Of a DNA stretch of 64,000 bases, positions 1 through 9,462 are shown piece by piece. The stretch comes from Pelomonas sp. Root405 (GTDB lineage Bacteria > Pseudomonadota > Gammaproteobacteria > Burkholderiales > Burkholderiaceae_C), in the NCBI RefSeq assembly GCF_001425165.1, contig NZ_LMDU01000004.1, forward strand, positions 50,802 to 114,801, written 5' to 3'. Both the position numbers and the translations under genes were made by a program. The first letter of the stretch is position 1; each line of letters opens with the position of its first letter. The notes beneath the pieces are model-generated. The model searched no databases and had not been told where the DNA came from. It worked only from the letters and a program-made list of their open reading frames with translations.

Positions 1-2
1 AG

Positions 3-1271
3 GGCTTCGCTCAGTACTTTTCCAGCGTGCGGTTCTCGGAAGGACAGATGGTGGTCGGCCGGACCCCGAAAGCTATCGCCAGCTACCTGCACTTCCTCGG
101 CGAAGGCCGACGCTACAGCCTGGAGTACGACGACGTCCTGCTGCACAAGCTCGCCGACGCGCGCAACTATGCCGGCCCCGCCGGCGTGCGCCTGGAGTTC
201 GAGGCCAAGTCCTGGCTGCTGATGCACTACGCGCTGGCGTCGGAAGACAGGCGCAGGCGGCTGAGCCAGCACCTGGCGCTGGCCGGCCGCGGCGTTGCGC
301 CGACGACGGCGTTCGAGCGCGCCTTCGACCTGAAGACTTCCGACATCAGCCAGGTGATGTGGCGGTATGGCCTTCGGGGCACCGAAACCCTGCGGGTGGC
401 GCACCCGTCCCTGCCCGCCGCACGCGTGAGCTTTCGCAACCTGCCCCGTGCAACGGGCGAGTTTGTGCTGGCGGATGCCGCCTTGAAGTCATGCCCGAGC
501 CGGCAAGCCGGCGAGGCGCTGCTGCGCAAGGTGACCGCTCTGGCGGCCCGGTTCCCGAACGAAGATGCCGCGCGCCTGACCCTCAGCCGGGCGCAGATCG
601 ACTGGGGCGATCCGCAGGACGCCCTGCCCAGACTGAATGCCCTCCTGCAAGTCGACGACGAGCACTTCGAGGCCCGGTATCTGCTGGGCCTGGCGAACCT
701 GCGACTGGCCGAACGCCATGGCGGCGAAGCCAGGCGGTCGTTCCTGCAGGCCGCGCAGCGCCACCTTGAGCTTGCACGCGGACTGAAGCCCCAGTCACCG
801 CAAGCCGCCTTCGCGCACGTCCAGGCCGACGTGGCCGCAACGGCTGAGCCGGACGGTGCAGCGGTGGAGGCGGCCATCTCGGCGGGGCAGTCGGCGCGCG
901 AAGTCAACGCGCTGGCGCGATTCGCGGCATTGGCCCATGCCTACGCCGGCCATGCCGACGAGGCCCACCGAACATTGGCTTCGCTGGCGCAGGACCTGCG
1001 CGACGAACCGACGGCGCGATGGGCCAGGCAGTGGCAGAGCCGGCTCGAAACCGGCGTGACGCGGGGCGCCATCCTCGCAGAGATGCGCCGCAGCCCCGCG
1101 CCCGAAACGTCGTCCAAGGAATGGACCATCGACAAGGAGAGCGTGATGCAGCAGGTGGCACGCGCTCATGGCATGGAAGCCGCGGAACCCTTGCTCAAGA
1201 CACTCCAGGAGCAGCAGGACCGGACGCAGCAGCCGGCCAGCAGCATGGGTGGCAACGCAGAGAAAAGGTAG
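3..1271 (+). CDS. TPR-type protein, 3' part (5' end outside window)
   Basis: The reading frame is already open at base 3 and runs to TAG at 1269-1271, so the true start lies left of the window. The visible 422 codons begin with GFAQYFSSVRF followed by a region rich in aromatic residues. This resembles the region just after the metal-binding helix in DUF1570/peptidase-MA-like proteins, but the HExxH part would be outside the window. From about residue 170 the protein is alanine/leucine-rich helical repeat sequence (for example HFEARYLLGLANLRLAER) typical of tetratricopeptide repeats. The C-terminus is polar and low-complexity. Function is unknown; a secreted or periplasmic TPR protein is only an inference. 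The gene ends 50 bp before the convergent regulator-kinase gene. Confidence 0.6.
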   Translation, partial: GFAQYFSSVRFSEGQMVVGRTPKAIASYLHFLGEGRRYSLEYDDVLLHKLADARNYAGPAGVRLEFEAKSWLLMHYALASEDRRRRLSQHLALAGRGVAPTTAFERAFDLKTSDISQVMWRYGLRGTETLRVAHPSLPAARVSFRNLPRATGEFVLADAALKSCPSRQAGEALLRKVTALAARFPNEDAARLTLSRAQIDWGDPQDALPRLNALLQVDDEHFEARYLLGLANLRLAERHGGEARRSFLQAAQRHLELARGLKPQSPQAAFAHVQADVAATAEPDGAAVEAAISAGQSAREVNALARFAALAHAYAGHADEAHRTLASLAQDLRDEPTARWARQWQSRLETGVTRGAILAEMRRSPAPETSSKEWTIDKESVMQQVARAHGMEAAEPLLKTLQEQQDRTQQPASSMGGNAEKR

Positions 1272-1321
1272 CCGCCGGCATCGACAGACGCGAACGGCCA
1301 CCATCCCGGGCAGCGCGAGCG

Positions 1322-3130
1322 TCATTCAGCGCCTGCGCTCCCCGCGAGCCGCATGCCGAGCTGCTCGGCGATGTGCACCTGCAGCGCCTCCAGGGACACC
1401 GGCTTGGTCAGGAAGACATTGACGCCGGCCTGCAGGCAGGCCGCCCGGTGCTCGGCGGTCGCCGTCGCCGACACGGCGATCACGGGCACCGCAGCGAACT
1501 CGGCGTTCGCCCGCAGACGGCGCGTGGCTTCGACGCCGCCGACCGATGGCATCACGCTGTCCATCAAGATCAGGTCGGGTCGGAAGCGCCGTGCGGCGGT
1601 CAGCAGCTCGCTGCCGTCGGCGGCCTGTGCCACCTCGAAGCCGGCGTCGCCAAGGAAGTCGCAGAGCAGCGCGCGGTTCGCCGCCACGTCGTCGACGACC
1701 AGCACCCGCCGCCGCGGGCCCAGATAGCGAGCCAGGCCGGGCGCCTTCTGCGGCGCCGCCTGCAGCGGCGGCGCCACCGGCAACGGCAGCTCGACGCTGA
1801 AGCGTGTGCCGCGGCCGAATTCGCTGCTCACCTGCACTTGTCCGCCCATGTCGTTGACAAGGGCCCGGGTGATCGCCAAGCCCAGCCCGGTGCCACCGCT
1901 GCGGCGCTGCACGTCGCCGACCTGCTCGAAGGGCTTGAAGATGCGCGCCATGTCTTCGGGGCGCATGCCAACGCCGGTGTCCTCGACATCCAGCTGCATC
2001 AGCACCTGGGCCGGGCCCCGGGCCGTCGCACTGGCGCGCAGGGTGACCATGCCGGTGTCGGTGAACTTGATCGCGTTGCCCAGCAGGTTCAGCAGGACCT
2101 GGCGCAGCCGGCGCTCGTCGGCCAGCACGGCCGCAGGGAGGTCCGCGGCCGCGTCGAACACGAAGGCCAGGCGCTTCTCGTCGGCCTTCACACGCATCAG
2201 GTTGACGACCGTCTGCAGCAGGCCGCGCAGATCGACCGGCTCGGGGTTGAGGTCGGTGTGGCCGGCCTCGATGCGCGCCAGGTCGAGGATGTCGTTGATC
2301 AGCGCCAGCAGGTGCTGCCCGCTCTGGTGGATGGTGTCCAGGCCACGCGCCTGGCGCGCGCTCAAGCCGCCCTCCATGGTCAGCAGTTGCGCGTAGCCGA
2401 GGACGGCGTTCAGCGGCGTGCGCAGCTCGTGGCTCATGCCGGCGAGGAACTCGCTCTTCGCGCGGTTGGCCGCCTCGGCGGCATGCCGCGCGGCACGCTC
2501 GGCCTGAAGCAGCTCACCCTCGGTTTCGGCCGCCGCCGTCTGCGTGCCGTCCTGCGTTTCGAGCTTGGCCAGCAGGCTCCTCACCTGACTCTCGACGGCG
2601 TCCTCGCTGAGGGCCAGTGCCCGCGCGATCTCGGGGTAGGCATTGCCCTGCGCGATGAATCGCAGCACGCTGATCTCGGCCGCCGTGATGGGCCTGTCCG
2701 TGATTTGACCCGCCAGCTCGAACGAGCCCTCGGACGGCAGCGCCAGGCGACCGGCGTGCACGGCGCGGATGGCGTCAAGCAGCTCTTTGTGCAGCGCGTT
2801 CTTCAGAAGATAACCGCAGGCGCCGGCCTGCAGGGCGCGCTGCGCCTGGGCGTCGCCGGCATAGGTGGTGAGCACGATGATGCGCGCGGCGGGAAACTCG
2901 GCCCGAATCGCACCGATGGCATCGAGCCCGCTCATGCCGGGCATCTGCAGGTCCATCAGCGTGACGTCCGGGCGGTGGCTGCGGAACTGCTGGATCGCCT
3001 CGCGCCCGTTCGCCGCTTCGGCGACGAGCGCCATGTCCGGCTCCACGCCGAGCAGCGTGGCGATGCCCTGCCGCACGATGGGATGGTCGTCGACGCAGAG
3101 AACCTGGATGCGGGTCTGTTCTTCGCTCAT
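1322..3130 (-). CDS. Response regulator (REC-LuxR HTH) fused to histidine kinase and C-terminal receiver
   Basis: 602 residues when started at the ATG at 3130, which overlaps the stop of the upstream kinase as ATGA, so translation is probably coupled. Domains in order: receiver (about 8-122, phosphoacceptor D60 in TLMDLQMPG), LuxR/NarL-type helix-turn-helix (about 146-192), HisKA (H234 in GMSHELRTPLNA), HATPase_c (N352 in LLGNAIKF, G boxes DTGVGM and GGTGLGLAI at 385-420), and a second receiver (about 475-592, D524 in LILMDSVMP, K576 in LTKP). The expected architecture downstream of a HisKA_3 sensor is a plain REC-HTH regulator. Here one is fused to a complete hybrid kinase, so one chain could receive, bind DNA, autophosphorylate and relay. 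The HTH second helix (ALSEDAVESQVRSLL) lacks the basic residues usual in this family, so DNA binding may be altered. Confidence 0.88.
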   Translation of the reverse strand: MSEEQTRIQVLCVDDHPIVRQGIATLLGVEPDMALVAEAANGREAIQQFRSHRPDVTLMDLQMPGMSGLDAIGAIRAEFPAARIIVLTTYAGDAQAQRALQAGACGYLLKNALHKELLDAIRAVHAGRLALPSEGSFELAGQITDRPITAAEISVLRFIAQGNAYPEIARALALSEDAVESQVRSLLAKLETQDGTQTAAAETEGELLQAERAARHAAEAANRAKSEFLAGMSHELRTPLNAVLGYAQLLTMEGGLSARQARGLDTIHQSGQHLLALINDILDLARIEAGHTDLNPEPVDLRGLLQTVVNLMRVKADEKRLAFVFDAAADLPAAVLADERRLRQVLLNLLGNAIKFTDTGMVTLRASATARGPAQVLMQLDVEDTGVGMRPEDMARIFKPFEQVGDVQRRSGGTGLGLAITRALVNDMGGQVQVSSEFGRGTRFSVELPLPVAPPLQAAPQKAPGLARYLGPRRRVLVVDDVAANRALLCDFLGDAGFEVAQAADGSELLTAARRFRPDLILMDSVMPSVGGVEATRRLRANAEFAAVPVIAVSATATAEHRAACLQAGVNVFLTKPVSLEALQVHIAEQLGMRLAGSAGAE

Positions 3131-6100
3131 TCGCCGGTCTCGCTGGCCGCCGGTTTCCGTTGAAGGAACCACGACCTGGTGGGTGACGGTTGACTGTACG
3201 CCCGCGACCCGGGAGCGCAGAACTCCACTTGCGTGCCCTTGTCCAGGCTGGTAAGGCTGAGCGTGCCGCCGACGAGTTCGGCGCGCTCGCGCATGCCGCT
3301 CAAGCCGAAATGCCCCTCCTTCTCGCCGGCGCGCAGCACCCCGGGGGGAATGCCCTTGCCGTCGTCGCGCACGCGCACGCGCAGCTGCCTTGGGTCATAC
3401 AGGATCTCGACTTCGATGTGCGTCGCTTCGGCATGGTGGAAGGCGTTGCGCAGCGCCTCGCCGGCGATGCGGAAGGTCTCGTCGCGCACGATGGGGTGCA
3501 GATGTTGCGGCCGTCCCTGCACTTCGACATGGGCCGATGCCGCATGGCCGCTCTCATTCGCGAGATCCTCGGCGAGCGCCCGCAAGGCGTCCGCGAGGTT
3601 GTTGGTCTCCAGCGTCGAGGCCCGCAAGCCTTCCACGGTGTCGCGGCCCTCCGTGATGGCCTCGGCGGCGCGGTCGATGGCGCTGGCGAGCACCTGCTTG
3701 GATTCGCGCGGCCGGTCGGGCAGCAGGTTCAACGCCGCCTGGAACTGCAGCAGCAGGCCGTGGAAATGCTGCAGCAGCGTGTCGTGCAGGTCGCGGGCGA
3801 TGCGCGTTCGCTCGGCCACGCGCGCCTCCAGCTTTGCCTCGAACTGGCGCTGCAGGCGCCGGATGCGCATATGCAGCCAGAGCTGGAAGCCGCTCCAGGC
3901 CAGGCCCAGCAGCACGATCCCGGCGGCGAAGCGGAACCAGGTGGTCTGGTAGAAGGCCGGCGCAATGGCGAAGGCCAGCTGCGCGCCCTGCTCGTTCCAC
4001 ACGCCGCTGTTGTTGGCGGCCTTGACATGGAAGCGGTAGCTGCCCGGCGGCAGGTTGGTGTAGCTGACCTGGCGCCGGTCGACCACCTCCTGCCAGTCGT
4101 TGTCGTGCCCTTCCAGGCGGTAGCGAAAGCGGGTGCTCTTCGGGTCGACCAGGCTCAGGGCGGCGAACTCGATGCGCATGTCCCGCACCCGGGGGGGCAG
4201 GCGCAGGCCGTCGGCAACGGCATAGGGCTTCTGGTCGGCCACCAGCGTCTCGATGTGCACCGGCGGCGGCAGCGGATTCACCGGCAGGTGATTGGGGTCA
4301 ATCACCTGGAGGTCAGCGCCCGACACCATCCAGAGCTTGCCATCCGGCCCTTTCGCCACCGGGGGATTGAAGTAGGCCGGCGAGAAGGCCAGCAGCGGGA
4401 CGCCGTCTGCCGCGCCCCAGACCTTCGGGACGATGCGGTGGCTGGCGTCGGCGATCCAGGCCGCGACGTCGTCGCGCAGGACCCGCACCAGCCCGCAGGC
4501 GGCATAGACCCACAGCGACCCGTCGTCGTCCAGCGTCGACCAGTGGACCGTGTTGCAAGGCAGGCCGTTGCCGACGTCCAGCGTGGCGATGCGGCCCTCC
4601 TTGATGCGGCTCAGGCCGCCCTTCTCCGTGGCCGCCCACACCGCGCCCTCGGCATCGAGCCGCAGGCCTGCGACATGACCCGCGCCCAGCCCCTGCCCGG
4701 GCACCAGGCGCACCTCGACCTCGCCGTCCTTGAAGTACAACATCCCGCCGTCCTGCCAGAAGGACAGCCACACCCCACCGCGGTCGGCGACGATGACCTT
4801 GGCCTGCTGCCGGCGCCCGAAGGTGGCCCAGGGGATGGTTTCGGCAAACCGGCCCTTGTGCAGCCGCACCAGGCCATCCTTGACCGACAGCCAGAGGTTG
4901 CCCGCCTCGTCGCCCGTGATGGAGAAGACCTCCGTGCCGGGCACGCCGCTGACCGGCACGAAGCGGTCGTCCGCGAAGTAGACGAGGCCACCGCCCGTGC
5001 TCACCCACAGCCGCCCGTCGGCGTCCTGGTACAGGGACTGCACGGCCGCATTCGGCAGCCCGTCGCGCTGCTTGTAGACGGTCAGCGTCGCGTCCTTCCA
5101 GCGTGCCAGTCCGTCATTCGTCGCCACCCAGACGCTGCCGTCCGTGGTGGTCAGCACGGCCTTGGTGGCCCCGTTGGGCAGGCCCTGCGCCATGGAGAGG
5201 GTCGTGACCGGCAGCTTGCGGAAGCGGTCGATGCCCTTCTCGCTGCCGTACCAGATGTTGCCCTCGCGGTCCTCGAAAAGACTGCAGGCGATATTGCCCG
5301 ACAGGCCGTCGGCGCGGTTGAACGTGTCCGCCTTGCCATCCTGCAGGTGAACCAGCCCCAGGCCTTCGGTGCCTATCCACAGGCCGCCGTCACGGGCGCG
5401 CAGCAGCTTGTTCGATTTGATCTGGCTGTCATCGAGCCACTCGCGAGGATCGGCGGCGCTTCGCATCGGATAGGGCAGCAGCTTGTCACCGGCGACGCGC
5501 TTGATCCCGGCGCCGCGGATGCCGACCAGCAGCTGCCCATCGACGGTCGTGCTCAGGTCGCCCACGCGCGCGCCGGGGGCGTCGAATCGTTGCGGTGGGC
5601 CGGGCTTCCAGCGCCACAGGCCGGACTCCGCCCCGGCCCACAGCGCCCCGTCGCCATCCTCGGCCAGGCTCCAGACGAAGGAGCCGAAGCCGCCGCCGTG
5701 CGTGGTGCATTCCACCTGCCCGGCACGAACGGCACACAGCCGCCCCGGGTTCGCGAGCACGCCGGCCCAGACCGTGCCGTCGCGATCTTCCAGCAACGAC
5801 GTCACGAAGCCCCCGCCAAGCTGTGGATAGCGCGTCAGCTCGGCGCCATTCCAGCTGGCCAGGCCGTCGAAGGTGCCGATCCAGAGCGTCCCGTCGCGGG
5901 ACACCATCAGGGCATAGGGGTTGTCCGGCAGCGACTGGCCCGCCGGTGGCTGCCAGGGAACGAAGCGCAGGCCATCGAAGCGGAACAGGCCAAATGACCC
6001 GCCGACCCAGAGATAGCCGTCGGGCGTCTGTGCCATGGAGAAGACGAGCCCGAGCAAGGCCCCGTCCCGGGCTGTCCAGGAGGTGTGCGCGTACTGGGAT

Positions 6101-6213
6101 GCCTGCAGGGCCGGATCGCCCGCGCGGGCAGTGGCCGGCGAGGTGAGCAGCGCCGCGGCCAGCAGCAGCCCTGGCAGGAGGCGTCCTCGGCGCCGGCCTT
6201 CGAGTTCACTCAC
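3127..6213 (-). CDS. Two-component propeller sensor histidine kinase (copy 2)
   Basis: 1028 residues. The start is GTG at 6213, chosen because the MSEL N-terminus and the AAGGGA ribosome site match the upstream paralog. An N-terminal signal peptide or anchor (LLPGLLLAAALLTSPATARA) precedes about 600 residues of Reg_prop propeller repeats (recurrent DGYLWVGG, DGTLWIGT and DGTVWAG blades). A Y_Y_Y domain (about 690-760, with RYRLEGHDNDW and LPPGSYRFHVKA) and one membrane segment (about 770-795) follow. The cytoplasmic part is a HisKA_3 domain (RIARDLHD, H810) and HATPase_c (NAFHHAEA, DDGKG, GLSGMRERAE). The periplasmic propeller should sense a ligand and signal through H810 to the coupled downstream RR-kinase fusion. 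The sensed ligand is unknown; relatives in Bacteroidetes sense glycans. Confidence 0.9.
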   Translation of the reverse strand: MSELEGRRRGRLLPGLLLAAALLTSPATARAGDPALQASQYAHTSWTARDGALLGLVFSMAQTPDGYLWVGGSFGLFRFDGLRFVPWQPPAGQSLPDNPYALMVSRDGTLWIGTFDGLASWNGAELTRYPQLGGGFVTSLLEDRDGTVWAGVLANPGRLCAVRAGQVECTTHGGGFGSFVWSLAEDGDGALWAGAESGLWRWKPGPPQRFDAPGARVGDLSTTVDGQLLVGIRGAGIKRVAGDKLLPYPMRSAADPREWLDDSQIKSNKLLRARDGGLWIGTEGLGLVHLQDGKADTFNRADGLSGNIACSLFEDREGNIWYGSEKGIDRFRKLPVTTLSMAQGLPNGATKAVLTTTDGSVWVATNDGLARWKDATLTVYKQRDGLPNAAVQSLYQDADGRLWVSTGGGLVYFADDRFVPVSGVPGTEVFSITGDEAGNLWLSVKDGLVRLHKGRFAETIPWATFGRRQQAKVIVADRGGVWLSFWQDGGMLYFKDGEVEVRLVPGQGLGAGHVAGLRLDAEGAVWAATEKGGLSRIKEGRIATLDVGNGLPCNTVHWSTLDDDGSLWVYAACGLVRVLRDDVAAWIADASHRIVPKVWGAADGVPLLAFSPAYFNPPVAKGPDGKLWMVSGADLQVIDPNHLPVNPLPPPVHIETLVADQKPYAVADGLRLPPRVRDMRIEFAALSLVDPKSTRFRYRLEGHDNDWQEVVDRRQVSYTNLPPGSYRFHVKAANNSGVWNEQGAQLAFAIAPAFYQTTWFRFAAGIVLLGLAWSGFQLWLHMRIRRLQRQFEAKLEARVAERTRIARDLHDTLLQHFHGLLLQFQAALNLLPDRPRESKQVLASAIDRAAEAITEGRDTVEGLRASTLETNNLADALRALAEDLANESGHAASAHVEVQGRPQHLHPIVRDETFRIAGEALRNAFHHAEATHIEVEILYDPRQLRVRVRDDGKGIPPGVLRAGEKEGHFGLSGMRERAELVGGTLSLTSLDKGTQVEFCAPGSRAYSQPSPTRSWFLQRKPAASETGE

Positions 6214-6241
6214 CGCAAGTCCCTTCGCTGCTGGAGCACGG

Positions 6242-6258
6242 GGCAGCGTAGCGCGAAA
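6242..6258 (-). promoter_or_regulatory. 17-bp block shared by both propeller kinase leaders
   Basis: The block TTTCGCGCTACGCTGCC (minus-strand reading) occurs here, about 29 bp ahead of the GTG of the second kinase, and again ahead of the first kinase at 9415-9431. The rest of the two leaders has diverged, so the retained block may be part of a promoter or regulator site copied with the gene. No clear -10/-35 pair was assigned. Confidence 0.4.
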
Positions 6259-6279
6259 AGCCGCGCGTCTTGCGCCTGG

Positions 6280-9200
6280 TCATTCGGCAACCTGGCCGGA
6301 CGCGAACTTCTTGAATGGCAGCCACCAAGGCGTCGATGAAGGCGCGCTGTACGCCCGGGATGCAGGCGCTGTGAATTCCACATCCGTGCCCGCATGCACG
6401 TCGCTGCGGAGGGTGAGCTTGCCCCCGACGAGTTCGGCGCGCTCGCGCATGCCGCTCAGCCCGAAGTGACCCTGCTTCTCGCCGGCGCGCAGCACCTCGG
6501 GGTCGACGCCCCGGCCGTCGTCGCGAATGCGGACCGACAGTTGCTGCGGGTCGTAGCGGATCTCGATGTGGATCCGCTTCGCATCGGCGTGATGGAAGGC
6601 GTTGCGCAGCGCCTCGCCGGCGATGCGGAAGGCCTCGTCGCGCATGACGGGGTGCAGGGCCTGCGGCCGGCCCTGCACTTCCACATGGGCGGATGCCGCG
6701 AGGCCGGGCTCGTTCGCGAGCTCCTCGACCAGCGCGCGCAAGGCGCCGGCCAGGTCGTGTGTGTCCAGCGACGAGGTCCGCAGACCTTCCACGGTACTGC
6801 GGCCTTCGGTGATGGCCTCGGCCGCGCGGTCGATGGCGCCGGCAAGGATCTGCCTGGATTCGCGCGGCCGGTCGGGCAGCAGATTGAACGCGGCCTGGAA
6901 CTGCAGCAGCAGGCCGTGGAAATGCTGCAGCAAGGTGTCGTGCAGGGCGCGCGCGATGCGCGTGCGCTCAGCCAAGCGGGCCTCCAGCCGCGCCTCGAAC
7001 TGCCGGTGCAGCCGCCGGATGCGCAGGTGCAGCCAGAGCCGCACGCCGCTCCATGCCAGTGCCAAAAGCATGATCACGGCGGCGAAGCGGAACCAGGCCG
7101 TCTGATAGAAGGCCGGCGCGATGGCGAAGGCCAACTGCGCGCCCTCCTCGTTCCACACGCCGCTGTTGTTGGCGGCCTTGACGTGGAAGCGGTAGTTGCC
7201 CGGCGGCAGGTTGGTGTAGCTGACCTGCCGCCGATCGACGACCTCTCGCCAATCGGTGTCGTGCCCGTCCAGCCGGTAGCGGAAACGCGTGGTCTTCGGC
7301 TCCGCAAAGGTCAGTGCCACGAACTCGATCGTCATGTCGCGCACCAGCGGGGGCAGGCGAAGGTCATTCGAGACCGGGTAGGACTTGCGGTCGGCGACGA
7401 GCGCGTCGATATGGACCGGCGGAGGCACCGGGTTGAACGACAGGTGCTTGGGATCGACCACCTGGACCTCGGCGTTCGAAATGAACCACAGTTTTCCGTC
7501 CGGGCCTTTGGCCACCGGAGGATTGAAATAGGCCGGCGTGTCGGGCCTGAGCGGAACGCCATCTGCGGCGCCCCAGAGCGTCGGGGAGATCTTGTGGCCC
7601 GGGTCGGCGATCCAGGCCGCCAGGTCGTCCCGCAGCACCCGCACAAGCCCGCAGACGGTGTACATCCACATCGCCCCGTGGTCGTCCACCGTGGACCAGT
7701 GAACTGACTTGCAGGGCAGGCCGCTATCGACCGAGAGCGTCGTGACACGGCCTTCCTTGATCCGGCTGAGGCCGCTCCCGCTGGTGGCCGCCCATACCGC
7801 CCCTTCGGCATCCAGCCGGATGTCGGCCAGGAAACTGTCGTCCCGCCCTTGCGTGGGCCTGTAGGTTGCCTGGACCTTGCCGTCCTTGAAGTAGACGACC
7901 GAGTTGTCCTGCCAGAACGACACCCACAGGCCGCCTTGATCGGCGATGAGAACCTGGCCGCGATGGACGACCTGGCCCCGCTGCTCGACGTCGACCGCGG
8001 CCCAGGAAATGTTCTCGACGAAACGGCTCTGGTGCAGCCTTGCAAGGCCCTGGTCGGTCGCCAGCCAGAGGTTGCCTTGCGCATCCCCCGTCATGGCGTG
8101 GACCTGGTGCCCTGGACCGCTGTCGACCGCGATGAATCGACCTTCCGCGAAGTAGGCGAGGCCGCCGGCGGTGCTGACCCACAGGCGGCCGTCGACGTCC
8201 TGGTACAGGGACCGCACGCGCGAAGCGGGCAGGCCGTCCCGCTCCCTGTAGGTGGTGGGCTTTCCGCCCCGCCACCGCGCCAGCCCATCCTCCGTGGACA
8301 CCCAGACACTGCCGTCCCTGGCGGTCAGGACCGCCCTGGAGACCTCGTCGGGCAGGCCCTGTTGCGTTGAAATCGCCGTGACCGGCAGCTTGCGGAAACG
8401 GTCAATGCCCTTCTCGCTGCCGTACCAGATGTTGCCCTCGCGGTCCTCGAACAAGCTGCAGGCGACATTGCCCGAGAGGCCCGCTATTCGGTTGAAGGTG
8501 TCCGCCCGGCCGTCCTTCACATGCATGAGGCCCAGGCCGTCGGTGCCGATCCACAGCCCGCCGTCGCGGTCGCGCAGCAGCTTGTTGGACCGGATGTCGC
8601 GGTCGGCAATCCAGCCATCAGGGCCGGCGTCGCGCCGAAACGAATGGGGCACGAGGTGGTCGCCGGCCACCTCCTTCAGCCCGCCGCGCTGAACGCCGAC
8701 CAGTACCTGTCCATCGACGGTCGTGGTCAGGTCGCCCACGCGCAGGCCAGGCATCGGGTACTGCCTGGGCGCCCCAGGGGCCCATCGCCAGACGCCTGAA
8801 TCGGCACCGGCCCACAGCACGCCGGCGCTGTCCTGAGCCAGGCTCCAGACGAACTTGCCGAACCCGCCATCCGGTATGGCGCATTGCACCTGCCCTGCGC
8901 GAATGGCGCACAGTTGCCCCTTGTCCGAAAGCACGCCCGCCCAGACGGTGCCGTCGCGGTCTTCAAACAGCGACGTGACGAACTTCTCGTCGATCTCCGG
9001 ATACTGGGTCAATTGCCGTCCATTCCAGCTGGACAGGCCCCAGAAGGTGCCGATCCACAACGTGCCATCGCGCGACACCAACAGGCTGTAAGGCCCCGCC
9101 GGCAGCGACTGCCCGACCGGCGGCTGCCAAGGCACGAACCGAAGGCCGTCGAAGCGAAGGAGTCCTAACGAGGTCGCGACCCAGAGATAGCCGTCAGGCG

Positions 9201-9387
9201 TCTGTGCCGTCGCGAATACGCGGTCGAGCGGTGCCCCGTCCCGGGCCGTCCACGAGGTGTGCGCGTATTGGGCGATCTGCAGCGGCGGGTGGACCGCGAG
9301 AACGGGCGGCGGCGACGTGAACAGCGCCAACGCCAGGAGCAGGCCTGGCCTGGTGAGCCGTTGACGCTGGCCGGCCAGTTCACTCAT
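6280..9387 (-). CDS. Two-component propeller sensor histidine kinase (copy 1)
   Basis: 1035 residues from the ATG at 9387, with AAGGGA as ribosome site; a longer reading from 9456 adds a non-conserved extension and was rejected. It has the same layout as the next gene: signal peptide/anchor, Reg_prop blades to about residue 640, Y_Y_Y domain, one membrane segment, HisKA_3 and HATPase_c. The two proteins align over their whole length and are clear tandem duplicates. The phosphoacceptor motif reads RIARALHD (H816) where the sister has RIARDLHD, so the conserved acidic residue two positions before the histidine is alanine; the acidic residue after it is kept. The C-terminal tail after HATPase_c differs from the sister. 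It probably senses a related but different periplasmic ligand. A 66-bp gap separates it from the sister gene. Confidence 0.9.
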   Translation of the reverse strand: MSELAGQRQRLTRPGLLLALALFTSPPPVLAVHPPLQIAQYAHTSWTARDGAPLDRVFATAQTPDGYLWVATSLGLLRFDGLRFVPWQPPVGQSLPAGPYSLLVSRDGTLWIGTFWGLSSWNGRQLTQYPEIDEKFVTSLFEDRDGTVWAGVLSDKGQLCAIRAGQVQCAIPDGGFGKFVWSLAQDSAGVLWAGADSGVWRWAPGAPRQYPMPGLRVGDLTTTVDGQVLVGVQRGGLKEVAGDHLVPHSFRRDAGPDGWIADRDIRSNKLLRDRDGGLWIGTDGLGLMHVKDGRADTFNRIAGLSGNVACSLFEDREGNIWYGSEKGIDRFRKLPVTAISTQQGLPDEVSRAVLTARDGSVWVSTEDGLARWRGGKPTTYRERDGLPASRVRSLYQDVDGRLWVSTAGGLAYFAEGRFIAVDSGPGHQVHAMTGDAQGNLWLATDQGLARLHQSRFVENISWAAVDVEQRGQVVHRGQVLIADQGGLWVSFWQDNSVVYFKDGKVQATYRPTQGRDDSFLADIRLDAEGAVWAATSGSGLSRIKEGRVTTLSVDSGLPCKSVHWSTVDDHGAMWMYTVCGLVRVLRDDLAAWIADPGHKISPTLWGAADGVPLRPDTPAYFNPPVAKGPDGKLWFISNAEVQVVDPKHLSFNPVPPPVHIDALVADRKSYPVSNDLRLPPLVRDMTIEFVALTFAEPKTTRFRYRLDGHDTDWREVVDRRQVSYTNLPPGNYRFHVKAANNSGVWNEEGAQLAFAIAPAFYQTAWFRFAAVIMLLALAWSGVRLWLHLRIRRLHRQFEARLEARLAERTRIARALHDTLLQHFHGLLLQFQAAFNLLPDRPRESRQILAGAIDRAAEAITEGRSTVEGLRTSSLDTHDLAGALRALVEELANEPGLAASAHVEVQGRPQALHPVMRDEAFRIAGEALRNAFHHADAKRIHIEIRYDPQQLSVRIRDDGRGVDPEVLRAGEKQGHFGLSGMRERAELVGGKLTLRSDVHAGTDVEFTAPASRAYSAPSSTPWWLPFKKFASGQVAE

Positions 9388-9414
9388 GGGGCATCCCTTG
9401 CCGTTGGGGTCACC

Positions 9415-9431
9415 GGCAGCGTAGCGCGAAA
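9415..9431 (-). promoter_or_regulatory. 17-bp block shared by both propeller kinase leaders (first copy)
   Basis: Same 17 bases as at 6242-6258, lying about 28 bp upstream of the ATG at 9387. Similar spacing to both start codons suggests a shared transcription or regulator site, or leftover similarity from the duplication. Which of these is true cannot be told from two copies. Confidence 0.4.
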
Positions 9432-9462
9432 GGCTGAGAGTGGCGCCGCAATCCATGCTGCG

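Noticed and set aside
1019..5997. Very long plus-strand open frames across the propeller kinase region (1019-3163 and 3190-5997)
   Set aside because: They are exact antisense shadows of well-supported kinase genes, a common effect of GC-rich codons; no domain or ribosome site supports them.
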